The notes under the pieces were generated by a model. The model saw only the letters and a program-made list of their open reading frames with translations, searched no databases and was not told the DNA's origin. Positions 33,663-46,100 of a stretch of 64,000 nt of DNA are shown piece after piece. The stretch's first letter is position 1. Each line of letters begins with the position of its first letter. The stretch is from Amoebophrya sp. A120 (taxonomy: Eukaryota > Sar > Dinophyceae > Syndiniales > Amoebophryaceae), in contig CAJINV010000011.1 in assembly GCA_905178155.1 (NCBI GenBank), positions 2,011,939-2,075,938 on the forward strand, given 5' to 3'. A program made the translations under genes and the position numbers.

Positions 33663-36410
33663 CTAAACGAACAGTCCCTCGACGTCGGCGAGGCTGCCCT
33701 TTCGACTGCAAAAGTCCGCTACGGTCGACAGCGACTCGACCCGCTGCATAATTGGACACGTTTTGTTCTTTTTTCCGAAACAGCTCGTCTCGCTATCCAT
33801 CCCCTCGTCCAACAACTGTGGGGGCTTCTTGCGAAAGTACCCAGTACCTCCTCTTCCCGTTGATGTGCTACTGGGTTCGGTCGAGATTATCGAGGTAGAC
33901 AGGCTGGCGGAGGACGTCGACGAGGACACGGATTTTTCCGAAAAGCAAGCCGGTGAGAGCGCGACTTCTTCGGATGTTATGTCGAAAATTTCCCCCGTGC
34001 TTTCGAGCTGCCGCAGCCGCTGTTGCGTCTCTTCTACCACGTCGTACCGGACGTGGGAGAGGAGCACGGAACCCGGCGAGGTCGCCATGTCGCGCGTGAT
34101 TGGCAGCCAACCACCTACGTTGACGGCCGGAGAGAATTTGATGACCGCGGGCAGGGATGAGATCTAGGAGAAGTCCGTTTTATATATATTTTTTTACTAT
34201 TGATTGTCCTGTGTCAAAATCATCTCAATGTCGCCGCGAAATGGGCATGACGTCAAATAAGAACTCATCAAAAGAAAAAGTTTGGAAGCTCAATATGTTC
34301 CCCGAGCGAGCCTGGTGGAAACTACTTACATCACAACCTACTGACTCCAACTCCTCTTTTCAGCTCTATATACCTGTCCATCGTGATCCAAATCTTTGGC
34401 CAAGGAGCCTTCCTTCTGTGTGTTCCGCAGGTCAAATTCCACACACCTGCGCTTCAAAACGTACCGAAAGTTCCGCTCGAGCATCTGTCGAAACAGCTTC
34501 CCCTCGTTGACGAGCACGTCTGCGAGCACCTCGTGGCAGCCCGTTCCCGTGGCCTGCTGCACGAGCCACGGCCCCGCGCCGCCCTGCAGTCGCGCGCCGA
34601 CCTCGATCAGACAGGGTCCGGTCTCGGTGAGCATCACCTCCCCGTGGCTTATCCTGTGCAAAAGAATCGCACTCGTGTGTTAGTAATTGCGCCTATGCAT
34701 TACAAATCTACATGCTATAGGCAAATCAGCATGACAAATTCCATTTGTGAAGATGCTGAGCTAATTTGTATTGCAATACTACGAGTACGACACTTTTGCA
34801 AAGCATATGGCTGGCGCCGAAGTGAAAGCCGAGCGCGTCCAGGCAGGCGTGCATGTAGGCGATCAGGAGATTGGCGGGGGACTCGCACTATGCATTGCAA
34901 AAGTATCGTATTCGTACAAATGCGATACAAATTTCTGCAGCATAAGTAATGCAGATTTAGCTGTAATGCATGATTGCAACACGAGTACGATTCTTTTACA
35001 CAGGATACGCACGCATCGATGACCTCGACGGACTCGTAGGTGATGGAGTTGTGTGCGGGGTCAAAGTGCTTCTTGTAGCGCAGCAGGCCCGTGACCACGT
35101 GGCGGCCCTTGAAGGACACACTGTTGACGACAAACTCCGTGCCCCGCAAAAACTCCTGGGCGAGCAGCTTCTCGTTGGTTTCGCCGTTGCAGTTTTGTTT
35201 GCTCTATCCAGCGCAAATATGTCTGGCTCTGGAAGACTGCAAGGCTTCTCATGCAGGTTTCGCATGACCCGGAAGGGATAGAGTGCGAGCCTAGCATCAC
35301 AAGTTTTGAGAATCCTCCTCGGTGCCCATTCTGCACGAGAAATGTTGCTGTCTTGTAAGTGTAACCGATAAACTGGGCACCTTTGTTGGTCACACAATAC
35401 AGATTTTTGTGTCGATCCAGCCCAACATGACAAACTCAAATTCTTGCAGACCCAGAGCACATATTTGCAATGCATATGTTCAGCTCTTGGTAGAACGCGT
35501 GGTCAATGTCTGCAGCGCTATGGATGTGTCAGGATTGAAATCTTCGACAAAGTTGAAATATTAACTTGTCATGCATAAAATGAATGAAAGTCGTAACCCA
35601 GTTTCCAAGTGACGCATGATAAATTTGGGTAGAGCCGAAATCCAGTTTGTCATGCTGTTTGGGTAAGGCAGAAGCCTTTTGTCATGCTACTTCAGCAGCT
35701 CAGTTTCTACCCCTTAACAGGCTTACAATCTGCCTCCCTCGCTTACTCAGCAAGACAAGCACCTTGTGGCTTGCATTTTATGCATCACAAACTATTTCAA
35801 CTTTGACGATTTCAATCCTGACACTCCCATACGTGCTGTGACACCAGTACACGCCGTCCGTGCCCCCGGAACAGGCTGGCTTCACGATGATGGGGAAGGA
35901 AATGTCGGCTGCTTCCATCCAGTACCGCACCTCTTCGGCCGTCGCGCAGTAGCTCTGCCGGATGGCGCGGAGGTTGCGGTCGCGCAGCCGGGCCTGCTGG
36001 TCGAACTTGTGTCGCCGCCAGGAGCTCGTTCCTGCGTCATTGGAAAACTTGGGGTCGCCTAAAACCGCTTGCAGTTGCTCCGCGACGACGACCCCCGGCT
36101 CGCTGCCGGCGACGACCGCGTGGATGGATGATGGTGCACAAGCTGACAGCGTGTTTGAAAGAAAATTTCGGATCTTCCGCGCGGTGTCTTCCACGGTGCT
36201 GAACTGCACCACCGCAGCGAAGTCCGCCGGCTCGAGCTGCCGCAACCAGAAGTCGGCGAGCTGCAAACTGCTCTGCACCGCGATCAGCGTCGCACCGGCC
36301 TCTTTCAGGGAGGCAACCAAACTGCGCCCGGTCGAATACGGGTCTACGACCACAATAACGCAACCACAATAGCGCGGATCGTGGGAAGGGGCTGCAAGAT
36401 TTTTTGACAT
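33663..36410 (-). CDS. ATP-grasp ligase (amino-acid/peptide ligase-like)
   Basis: ATP-grasp enzymes join a carboxylate to an amine or thiol through an acyl phosphate. The model is 551 aa from the ATG at 36410 (MSKNLAAP; an upstream in-frame ATG at 36548 is less likely). It opens with a Rossmann-like pre-ATP-grasp strand (CVIVVVDPYSTGRSL) and HAVVAGSEPGVVVAEQL, then FPIIVKPACSGGTDGV (ATP-binding lysine and Gly-rich loop), LAQEFLRGTEFVV, and the metal-binding strand GEVMLTETGPCLIEVGARLQGG. The last exon (PITRDMATSPGSVLLSH, then RLRQLESTGEIF) matches the C-terminus of bacterial stand-alone ATP-grasp proteins of peptide-ligase and natural-product type. A Ser-rich tail follows. Four introners and one GT-AG intron interrupt it. 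Substrate unknown. Confidence 0.82.
34164..34373 (-). other. GT-AG intron of the ATP-grasp gene
   Basis: 210 nt. Donor GACAG/GTATAT, acceptor TTCTCCTAG/ATCTC. Without it the last exon (33663-34163) would look like a separate 141-aa gene. Confidence 0.75.
34650..34807. mobile_element. Introner family E, TSD TGGCT
   Basis: 158 bp, perfect TSD; junction FGASHGEVML. Confidence 0.92.
34889..35007. mobile_element. Introner family E, short form, TSD CGCAC
   Basis: 119 bp, perfect TSD; junction VIDACESPAN. Confidence 0.92.
35205..35476. mobile_element. Introner family A, TSD TGCTC/TGTTC
   Basis: One TSD mismatch; junction YQELNKQNCNGE. Confidence 0.9.
35519..35831. mobile_element. Introner family F, TSD AGCGC/CGTGC
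   Basis: Two TSD mismatches. Excision keeping the 35514-35518 copy reads CHSAADIDH; keeping the other copy would create a stop, which tells which copy is retained or which is mutated. Confidence 0.85.
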
Positions 36411-37146
36411 CTTGTTTTCTTTTTTGATGCGCAATAGCTGGCCCTGCACGTCGCGGGCGACCTCCAACCAAAGGCTGGAAGATGATTTACCAGGAAGGCT
36501 GTAGGAGATAAGTATGAGATTGATAGGAATAAAAAATCCCCACTGCAAAAAAAAACCTGCACCCGCACTCAGTTACAGAAACGACCCTATTTACACGTAT
36601 ACGCGCTTTCACTCAAATACGCCGCCGGCGGAGAGAAGAAAATTTGAAAGGGGTTAGGTTCTTGCGCACCAGCACTCTGCCTCGGTTCGGCTGTACTAAG
36701 TATACGCCGGAAGAAGAAAAACTCTCAGTCTGAACAACAAAAGTAGTTGCATCAAGACTACTTGAACACTCGAGCTGCAGACCGAAAGCCCCTCAAACAC
36801 CAAGTAGGCTGGCCGGCGAGGAGTAAATACATCAATATGAAATCGGCTTATTGCTCTAGTACTACTCTGTGGTTTTTACAGGCAGTGCCGTCTTCACCCA
36901 AAGTTGCAGTCCCCGTCAGCGTTCATCGTTCTCGCCTGCGCTTCAAGATGATATTGACAACTCTGTATATTGACAGCGGAAGCAAAAGTAGCATACCAGC
37001 GGATCCGGATGATACAGATTAAAATAAAAGGACCATCAAAGTAGTGGCCATCACAGATGGACGAGCCAATTATCCCTACCCTAACCTACGAATCACAACT
37101 CAACGGCGCAGGAGTTCTTAGTTCCGCTGGAAAGGCAAACGCCGCG
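36411..37146. other. Intergenic, no gene seen
   Basis: Between the ATP-grasp start and the helicase stop. AT-rich, no introner. Confidence 0.5.
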
Positions 37147-40100
37147 TCAGAGATCGTCCAGGTAGGGCTTGGAAATATTGTGGATATGTTCCAAAAATTC
37201 TGCGTCGGATTTGGTTTCGGCGGCTCCATATTTTTTCGTGATCAGGTAGTCGGTCATCTGGACGAGCTTCCCAACGCTCTCCGCCGTTATCTCCAACAGC
37301 TCGTCGGTGAGAATGTTGTAGAGCAGGTAGCGGAACTGCACTTCCCGCTCTTCCGCGCGCCAAAAGAACTCCTCGCGGTTCCCCCCCGTGAGAAACCGGT
37401 CCACAAACGTCTCCGTCTTCTTGCGCAGCTCCGGCTCGGTATGACTGTGCACAACTTCCCCTTCCCCTCACTTGTCCTGCATGAACAGCAATACAAACGC
37501 CGGCACACTTGGAGCGATCGCATGACAAGTTCATGCGCTGATTGTAGCTACTGGTACTGTTTGGCGGCTTGCAGAATTTGTAATGCAAACATTGCCAACA
37601 GGCAGCAACTCGATTTGGGATTTTGCATGACAAATGAGGGAAACTACAAGGGGGACGGGGAGTTGCGTACTCTCATAATCGGTGCTCAAAATTTTCGCCA
37701 ACAACTTGCTGTCGAAAACACAATTGCTGACAATCATGGATGAAGTAGATGCTCCAGATCCAGATCCGCTCTTTCCTGCCGTCGCACTGTTATCGCACAT
37801 TTCCGGGAATAGATGGGCCGCAGACCTCTGAATCAAGTTTGCTTGCTCGCTTAAAGTTGTAGAACTACACACTTGATCTTCTTCTTGTTGTTGTACTCCT
37901 GAACCTCTAGCGGCAGGAATAGCGGCCGGAGAAGTATCTCGTCTCCCCGCCCGTCGTGTTTGTTGATGCCCGTCACGGGGGCACGCTCGGTCTCGTACAC
38001 TTTTGCAGCCTTGGTGAAGAAGTAGAAGATTTTTCTTGCGCAAGCCTTCAACCCCAGTAGTTTTCGTGGTACCACTACCGCCGCCGGCTTGTCGCCTCCC
38101 GCCGTCCGATATGTTAGTGAACATAGCTCCCCCTCGTTCTCATTTCTCATGCAAAATCCACAATTCCAGTTGCTCCCCTGCGTCACTATTATGCATGACA
38201 AATGTCGAAAGCCCAAACAGTACTACAGCAGGTACATAAATTTGTCATGCACAGGCTCCAGGGTCGCTGGCGTTTGTCTTGCTGCTCATGCAATACAAAT
38301 GAGGGGGAGGGGGAGTTGTGCACTGGCATATCCAAACTCTTTTCGTCTTCCTCTTCCGCACCGCCCACCCCGCTTCCTACCCCGTAAAGAAGCGCGTGCT
38401 CATCCTCATCTTCGTCGTCGTTTTCTTCGTCGTTGTCAACCTGCGAGTCGCCTTTTTTAGCACGACCGTGTAGTAGTAGTTTTTTCCCGACAGAAGCATC
38501 CTCATCCTCCCTGATGTCGTCCTCCTCCTCGCGCTTTACCCTCTTTCTTTTCGGAGAACCTGACGACGGTGTCGGTGGCCGGGAACAAAATTCCTCGTCC
38601 GGAACCGACGAAACCGGGGTTGCAGGCCGAGAATTCGAACAAGAAGACGGTGTGTCTGGGATGACGATAACTTCTTCCGTCTTAGCTTTATCGTAGTTTA
38701 TTTTCTCGTCCTCGCGCCGGCCCTGACAACTCCTCGGCCTCTTCTTTTCCCGCCCTGGCGGGGCGACGGGCGCGGGCCTGCTACAACTTGATGACGCAGG
38801 TAAAGAAGACGAGGAAGCTGCATCAGCTGTGCCAGCTTGTTGATTCCCTACGGGCCGCGGTGGTCGTACAACGACTGGCACTGCCGCAGCGGCAGCAACT
38901 TCCAAACACTCCGTCAGAGCGGCTTCCAAACTGTCGTTGTGTTTCGCGAGAATCCGCTCTACCACTGCCGGCCCGAGTTGCGGACACATCTCTACTAGAT
39001 GCGCGACATTTTGATTTGTCGCAGCGCTGGTTCTTGTGTCGCGGTGCGCCGCGGGAGCTTGTTGAAACGAGAAGTCTACCTCCGGCCGCTTCGGCGAGTC
39101 GTCTTCATCATTTCCACAGGGATTATTTGAGGGTGTGCTGGAAAACTCGGAGATCTCTTCATCGTGAATGAACTTTGCGCGCAACGCCTGAACAGTTGGA
39201 AAGCAAATCAATCCAGTTTGAAGTCGTGGTATATCATCCTACTAGTCCCGAATCGCCATAGCCTGTCATTGCGTTGTTGCCACACCAGGAGATCTGCAGG
39301 AGAAGAACTTTTTATCACAAAGGGAATGGAGAAAAAAACAGGGGAGAAAAAAAACCTTTTCAAACATTTACGAACGAACCCTGGGAATGAAATCGCACTT
39401 ACCATGTTCGCGGAAATCCCCAGAGTTTGGCCATTTACCAGAAGGGGAGATGAGCGCGACCAGTATCTGTATCTGTAGAAGCGGGAGTTTGGCCATTCAC
39501 CAGAAGGGGAGGGTCGGGAGTTCTACCATTCACCAGAAAGGGAAGGGCGGGAGTTTGGCCATTCACCAGAGGGGGAAGGCCGGGAGTTTGGCCATTCACC
39601 AGAAGGGGAAGGCCGGGAGTTTGACCATTCACCAGAAGGGAAAGGTCGGGAGTTTGACCAGTCACCAGAAGGGGAAGGTCGGGAGTTTGACCAGTCACCA
39701 GAAGGGGAAGGCCGGGGGCTTGACCATTCACCAGAAGGGGAAGGGCGGGAGTTTGGCCATTCACCAGAAGGGGAAGGGCGGGAGTTTGACCATTCACCAG
39801 AAGGGGAAGGGCGGGAGTTTGACCATTCACCGCGCAAGCAGAGTGGAAAGGCCAGGAGCTGGACCATTCACCGCGCAAAAAGGCTGGAAAGGTCAGGGGC
39901 TTGACCATTCACCACGCAAACAGAGTGGAAAGGTCGGGAGTTTGGCCATTCACCAGAAGGGAAAGGGCGGGGGTTTGGCCATTCACCGCGCAAACAGAGA
40001 GGAAGCGCCGGGATTTGCGAAAGCGCAAAGGCCAAAGCGCAAAGGCGAAAGCGCAAAGGCGAAAGCGCAAAGGCGAAAGCGCAAAGGCGGAAGCGCAAAG

Positions 40101-43100
40101 GCGAAAGCGCAAAGGCGGAGGCGCGGACTCCGTTTCCCTTTTTTCGTTTTCTGTTCTCTGCAAAACCTCACAACTCGCCCCGCTCAATGCTAGGAGCTAT
40201 ATCATCCTGCTACTACTACTAGGCCCGAATTGCCAAAGCCTGCCATTGCGTTGCCACACGAGCAGATCTGCATGCTCATCCTAGAGCAATCTTCTTATCA
40301 CAAATGGAGAAAAAAACAGGAGAGAAAATAAATGTCATTCAACATTTACGTCGAACGAACCCTGTGCAAGAAATTAAGCTTACCATGTTCGCGGAAATCT
40401 TCAGCCTTGCGCACAAACTCTCGGGTCGTGGTCCCTCGTCCCCCCCGGAAATCCCCACCAAACTCGATGAAAACAGATCCCGCAACTCCGCTCGGGCTTT
40501 TTTCTGCTCTTCCTCGATCACGGCCAGCTCGTTCAAATAGGCGTACAGCGCCAGCTATGCATTGCAAATATGTCCTCTATGTCTGGAAACTTGTGATGCA
40601 AGGAAGGGAATTATAGTGAGCTCACAGTAAAAATGCGCTCCCAAGCACGACAAGTCTTTTTCATGCTTCTGAGTTGCGTGTTCCGCATCACAAACTGCGT
40701 TTTTGCACCATGACAGGGAGGAAGAGCTCTTCGCGGCCACGCAATACAAAGGTCAGAGAGAGTAATGCCAGACTAGCATGACAAATCTCGCGATCTCCCA
40801 GACCCAGACATTTTTGCATTTGATACCAGCTGGATCTCGTGCACCACTTCCAACTTCTGCACGCACTTGAATTCAAACACGCACTTTACTTATGGAGAGA
40901 AAAAAGTTGGTCACAGTCACTAAGTTGCAGGTTTTGCATTACAAATTTTTTGAGCATCACAACTTCTCCTTGTATTGCAGAAACACTAAGGAAATCCCTG
41001 AAAAAGTGTGGCTGTGATGCATTTTTACGCATGACAGACAATTTTGTATTGCAAAAATGCCCATGAGTGATCGTGACGAACTTTTTTCTTTTGATATTAC
41101 TTCTTTCGACTTCACAAACAAGTCCAGATACCCCTCCAGCCGCCGGTCCTTCAGCTATCAAAATGAAAAATCACCCCTCCCCATATTAAAACGGACATTT
41201 GTGTAGCAGGATTTGCGATCACAAGTCAGTTTGTCATGCTAGAAGGCAAATAAAGATGCGAACTGTAGAGCTGTCTGGTATGGGAAAGCCTTGCAGCTTC
41301 AGCATGACAGAAGGCAACTGAAAGTGGAATACAGCATGACAAATCGCCTGCAATTGAGTCCGCCACTGCGTCTCTTGGCCTTCTACCAATACAAGTCGAT
41401 TTGTGTATGCAAATCCAGCATCACAACTGTTCTTTTCTATACGAACAGGGGGAATTTTTCTTCACAATATCAGCTCTCTCCTTCCTTCGCGGACCAGCTT
41501 TTTCTCAAACACCGCGGAGTGTTTATCATTCATAAAAACGTCCCCATCTTGCAAATCTTCATGCATAAATTGTTTCTCATGCGGAGCCCCATGCGAAGAA
41601 GTTTCTAGTGGCGTTGTGAGATTTGTCATGCTCAAATCAGCGCGGCATGCTAGGTCTCTGATGCTGCTGCACTAGCTAAACGCGACTACACTACGAGGCC
41701 AAACTTGTCATGCGCAACAGCCTAAGCTGGTCGATTTGTCTAGCAGATTTCCCAACTTGATGACTCTGGAGTGGGGAGGTCTTCACGCAAGATAGTGTTC
41801 GGTAATGGCGATCTTCGCTGCTCTGTCCTCGTCCCTCTTGCCCTTCTCGTCGTGTGGTTGGTGGGCCGGCGAGGTACAGGTACCCGCCCCTTCCCGCATG
41901 TAATATGACCCGCTCAGGTGTTACAATCTCAAATCGGTTACCATAGAATATAGAAATCCACCAAATCTGTGATGCAAGAGCTGCAGTATCTAGCTAACTC
42001 TCATGGGATTGCGCATGACACGTTCTGGAGTCCCAAACCGCACTAGAATGATCTGGCGAAATTTGTATTGCAGAAAGGGGAATGCTGTCCGAGTCTGTCA
42101 TGCTCATCATGCAACACAAAATCCAGATGCAATTGTAACGTTTTAGATTGTAACGTTTGAGCAGGTCATATGTAAGCATCGAAGCTTTTGGTTTCCCCGA
42201 ACACGGCCTGTTCCTCCTTGAAGAATTCTCGATTATGCATTGCAGAAGTATAAAAAGCATCTAGTATAAACAGCATTACAAAGTTGCTCAGCATTAGAAA
42301 CATAATTTGTATTGCGCAATTACTTTGAGAAGTAGATTTGTAATGCATGACTGCGATGGTTACCACGACCACGAGCACAATACTTTTGCAGTGCATATCG
42401 ATTCAGGGAAAACAACCGCTCCGAGCACCGCTCCAGCTGCTGCTGCGGCAGCCAGGAAAAGTCGGTGATTTGGCTCAGCTTGTGCACAAAACCGGAGGTC
42501 ACGGCCACGTATTTGGTCGCAATCTGCAGCAACTCCTTGGACGCAAGCGTCGCTTTGACCGGGAGCTCCTGCACGTCGCGCCTCCTTGCACTCGCATTTT
42601 CTCCGGTAAGAAGTACGACCGGACTGTCCACGTCGGGGGAGCCCGAGCCGCCGCTAGTACAGTAACTTCCGTCCCCCGCCTTGTCTTCCCCAACGCTGCC
42701 CGCGGACAGGGAGCTGCCCCGAGGCTGGTCGCGGGAGTTGTAATGGTGTTCCTGTTGTTCCTGCGAAGTTGTAGCAGTGGTTCTTACGTTTTTTCCGCCA
42801 CCAACGTCCTCTTTCATCTGCTGCTTTCGCAGCAGCAATTCTTTCCCGACGTTCCCGAGCAGCATTCCCTTGCTTGCCGTCTTCTTGTTGTCCTTTTTCT
42901 TTTTCTTCCCGAAACCAGCAGCCTTGTTTACGTTTTCTCTTTCCTCCAGCTTCCGCCTCCTGGTTTCGGCCCGGTCTTGCTGTATAACCCGCTCAGGTGT
43001 TACAATCTCAAACGTTACAATAGAGTCTGGAATGCGCAACATCTGGCCTACTGCCACAGGAGCGCACATGACAAGTTTCGGGGTTCCCAACCCCATGAGA

Positions 43101-46100
43101 ATCTGGCGAAATCTGTAGTATTGCGAAAAGCCCAAGTCTCTGTATGGTACGTCTCATACTGTTCATGCAAGACAAATTTCAGCTTCTATTGTAACGCTTG
43201 AGATTGTAACATCTGAGCAAGCCATATGCTGCTCCTGCACCTTCTGTGCGATATCCGCCAGGCAGTAGGAGTCGCGCACGATTTGCACCAGGCTCTGGTC
43301 GGGATGCCGAGCCTCCGCGCTGAACAGCGCCCATCCTGTGTAAAAACGCCCCCACCCCAGAGCTGTCATGCTAATCTGCATGCTGAGAATGTTTCTCATG
43401 CGGAGCCCTATGAGAAGTGTTTTCCAGTCGTGTTTTGGAATTTGTCATGCTCCAATCAGCGTGATATACTAGATCTGTGACGCTGCTGAGCTAGCTCGGA
43501 CAGCACTACAATACGAGTCCAAATTTGTCATGCAAAACAGCCAAAACTTGTGGATTTGTCTAGCCGAGTCCTCATCTTGACTATGGGGTGGGAACGTTTT
43601 TACATAGGATAGCGCCTGCAGGATCGCCAGACTGCGGCCCTTGGTCAGCTGAAACTCGAAGTAGGCGGGAATCGCGGTGCCCGTGATTTCGGACACCGTC
43701 TCGTGCGTCTCGTGCTGTTTCGTCTTTCCCGAAATGCTGATCGGCTCCTTCGGCAGGCGGATCTGCTTCGTTTCGAAGTATTTCTTCGTGCGCTCTAGCA
43801 CCAGATCCGGCAGGTGCTTGCACAGCACCGTCACCGGCGTCTCGAAGACCTTTTTCCTGTTCACCCGGCCGGCGGCGATGTCCAGCACGATCTCATCCCA
43901 GGGCTTGTCGATGTCGAAATCGTCGTCCGACCCGTCGTCTTTCTCTCTCAATTTGATATGAGAGTGCTCAACTCCCCCTCCCCCTGATTTGTCATGCCAG
44001 TTACCAAATCCACGCCAAGTCTTCGACCTCTGTTTGCATGACAACTTATTCTGGCAGATTAAACTAGCACTACATGATGACTACTGTGCAGATTTGTCAT
44101 GCGAAACCTGCATTTTTGCTGACACTTGTATTGCTGTTCATGCTATACAAAAGAGGGGAAGCAGGGGGAGTTGTGCACTCTCATATTTGATCTCCGCATC
44201 CTTGACGACCATCGCGTGCGCGTCCAGCGCTTCCTTATTCAGGAAGGGCAAGTAGTCGTTGTTGCAGTGGTGCAAGAACGTGACCCGTTCCAGCGACCGC
44301 GTGGCTGCAACATACAGTTCGTTCGGACACAAGTTTGGGTTCTTATCCTTCTTGTAAAACTCAAAGTAGGAATTGTCAAACCCATACACGATCACCACCT
44401 TCCGCTCCAAACCCTTCGCCTGGTGGAAGGTACTGAAGACCAGCTTCTTTTTCATCACGTCGCTGTCCAGCTTCTCCTCATCGTGCGACGGTACGAACAC
44501 GTTCACGCCGCGGGTCTCGGTCCGGCTCTTCAGCATGTTCTCCAGCTTGCGCACGGGCGTTTTTTCGCTGCGAATGGAGGGCGCGAGAATAAAGATGTCC
44601 TCGGGCTGGTAGCGAAACGCGGTCAGATACATTACCACCTCCTCGAAAGCCTTCCCCGGCCCGCGGCCGTCGTGCGCATAGTCGTTGCCGAAAGATATCC
44701 ATAGTAAAATCAAAATTCCCGCACACGTACAAATGCCGTTTCTACATAATAAAGCTTTTTCCCTTCAATCCTATTTAGCATGACAGGTGGTGTCTGCTCA
44801 TCTCAGTTGGCGAAGTTTGTGATGCTGACTGTACTTACATGTAGGGGAAATTTGTATTGCATAAAACAGTTGCAAATCACGTAACGCGGCAGAAAGTTGG
44901 ACTTCTTCTTCGAGACCAATCGAATGTTCGCATGCAATGCAAATACGTCTGAGTGTGCTGCAAGCCTGTGATGCAAGTCAGGGAAAATCAATGCGCACAC
45001 TTTAATGCGCTGTCAAGCATGACAAGTTTTTCCGTGGTTCTGAGTTGCGTGCTTATTGTTCCGCATGAGAAACTTCGTTTTTGCATGACAGGCAAGAGGA
45101 GCTTTTTACTCTTGCAGCCACGCAATACAAAGCTCAGAGTCATGCCAGAGTACTAGCATGACAAACCTCGTCGAAATATTCCAGTTGACCCAGACATCAT
45201 ACGTATTTGCATTTGATAGTTCGCTTGGTTGTGCAGCAGCACCTCGTTGACAAAGTCGGCCACCTCGATCGGACACCGGAAGGTTTCCGAGAGCTGCAAC
45301 CGGACCCAGTTTTGATGTCGGAACATCAAAGGGTTGTCACGAGTTTGCGGCCCACGGCCGTCGTCGCCGACGATCTCGATTTCCTTTCCTTCGCGGGTAA
45401 ACGTTTTCCGCGGCTTGTTGAACTTGAACAGCTCCGGGGCAAAAACGATGAACCGCTCATCCGCCAGGTTAAACTGGTAAATGGACTGGTGGCGGTCCCC
45501 CATCACGATCAGCTTTGGCATGAAACCAAATTTGTAAATATCCTGAGTAAAAACGTACCCACACCAGAGTCAGGATGGGGATTTTGCAGCACAAACCTAG
45601 GAGTTTTGTGAGTCACGCATGACATAAACAGACTGTGCTACTGCGGGCGAGACATTGTGTATCAGGTGAATTGATCAACCCGAAGACGCCGCCTCCCCGG
45701 GCCCTACGGACCTGGCACTCCCAACTATACTCCCCACACGAAACGCCACCAATACAACTGTAGGACATTGCCAACCACCCCGTGAGTCACGCATGACAGG
45801 TTGCACTCTGCAGTGTAGTGCAGGTTAGCAAGTGCAGCCGCATCACAGATTCATCTGCTCATCCTGTTCACAGCATCACAAATTCCAAAACGCGATTGGA
45901 AATGGCTCTCATGGTCATGCAGATGCGCGTTACAAGTCTTTTTGTCTTTGCAAATCTGCATTACAACTCTGGCGTGGGTACGTTTTTACTCAGGATAGTA
46001 AAAGTGGTCGCGGCGAATTTTGCACACGAGCTCGTAGTACAGTTCCGTCAGATCCTGCGACTCGTCGAGGATCATCAGATCCCATCTCGGTAGCGGCTGT

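Larger units (their letters stand above)
39188..40383 (-). other. 1.2-kb GT-AG intron containing minisatellites and a duplicated donor
   Basis: Donor GAACATG/GTAAGC at 40383, acceptor AACTGTTCAG/GCG at 39188; junction KISANMALRAKF. A second copy of the donor (GAACATG/GTAAGTG) lies at 39403 and would splice in the same phase. Confidence 0.7.

Noticed and set aside
33663-34088. Separate 141-aa gene
   Set aside because: The PITRDMATSPG block upstream of its ATG is in frame and belongs to the ATP-grasp C-terminus via a GT-AG intron.
39387-40193. Plus-strand ORF of 268 codons with repeated HQKGK units
   Set aside because: It is the translation of the 33-bp and 14-bp tandem repeats (33 is a multiple of three, so all frames stay open) inside an intron.
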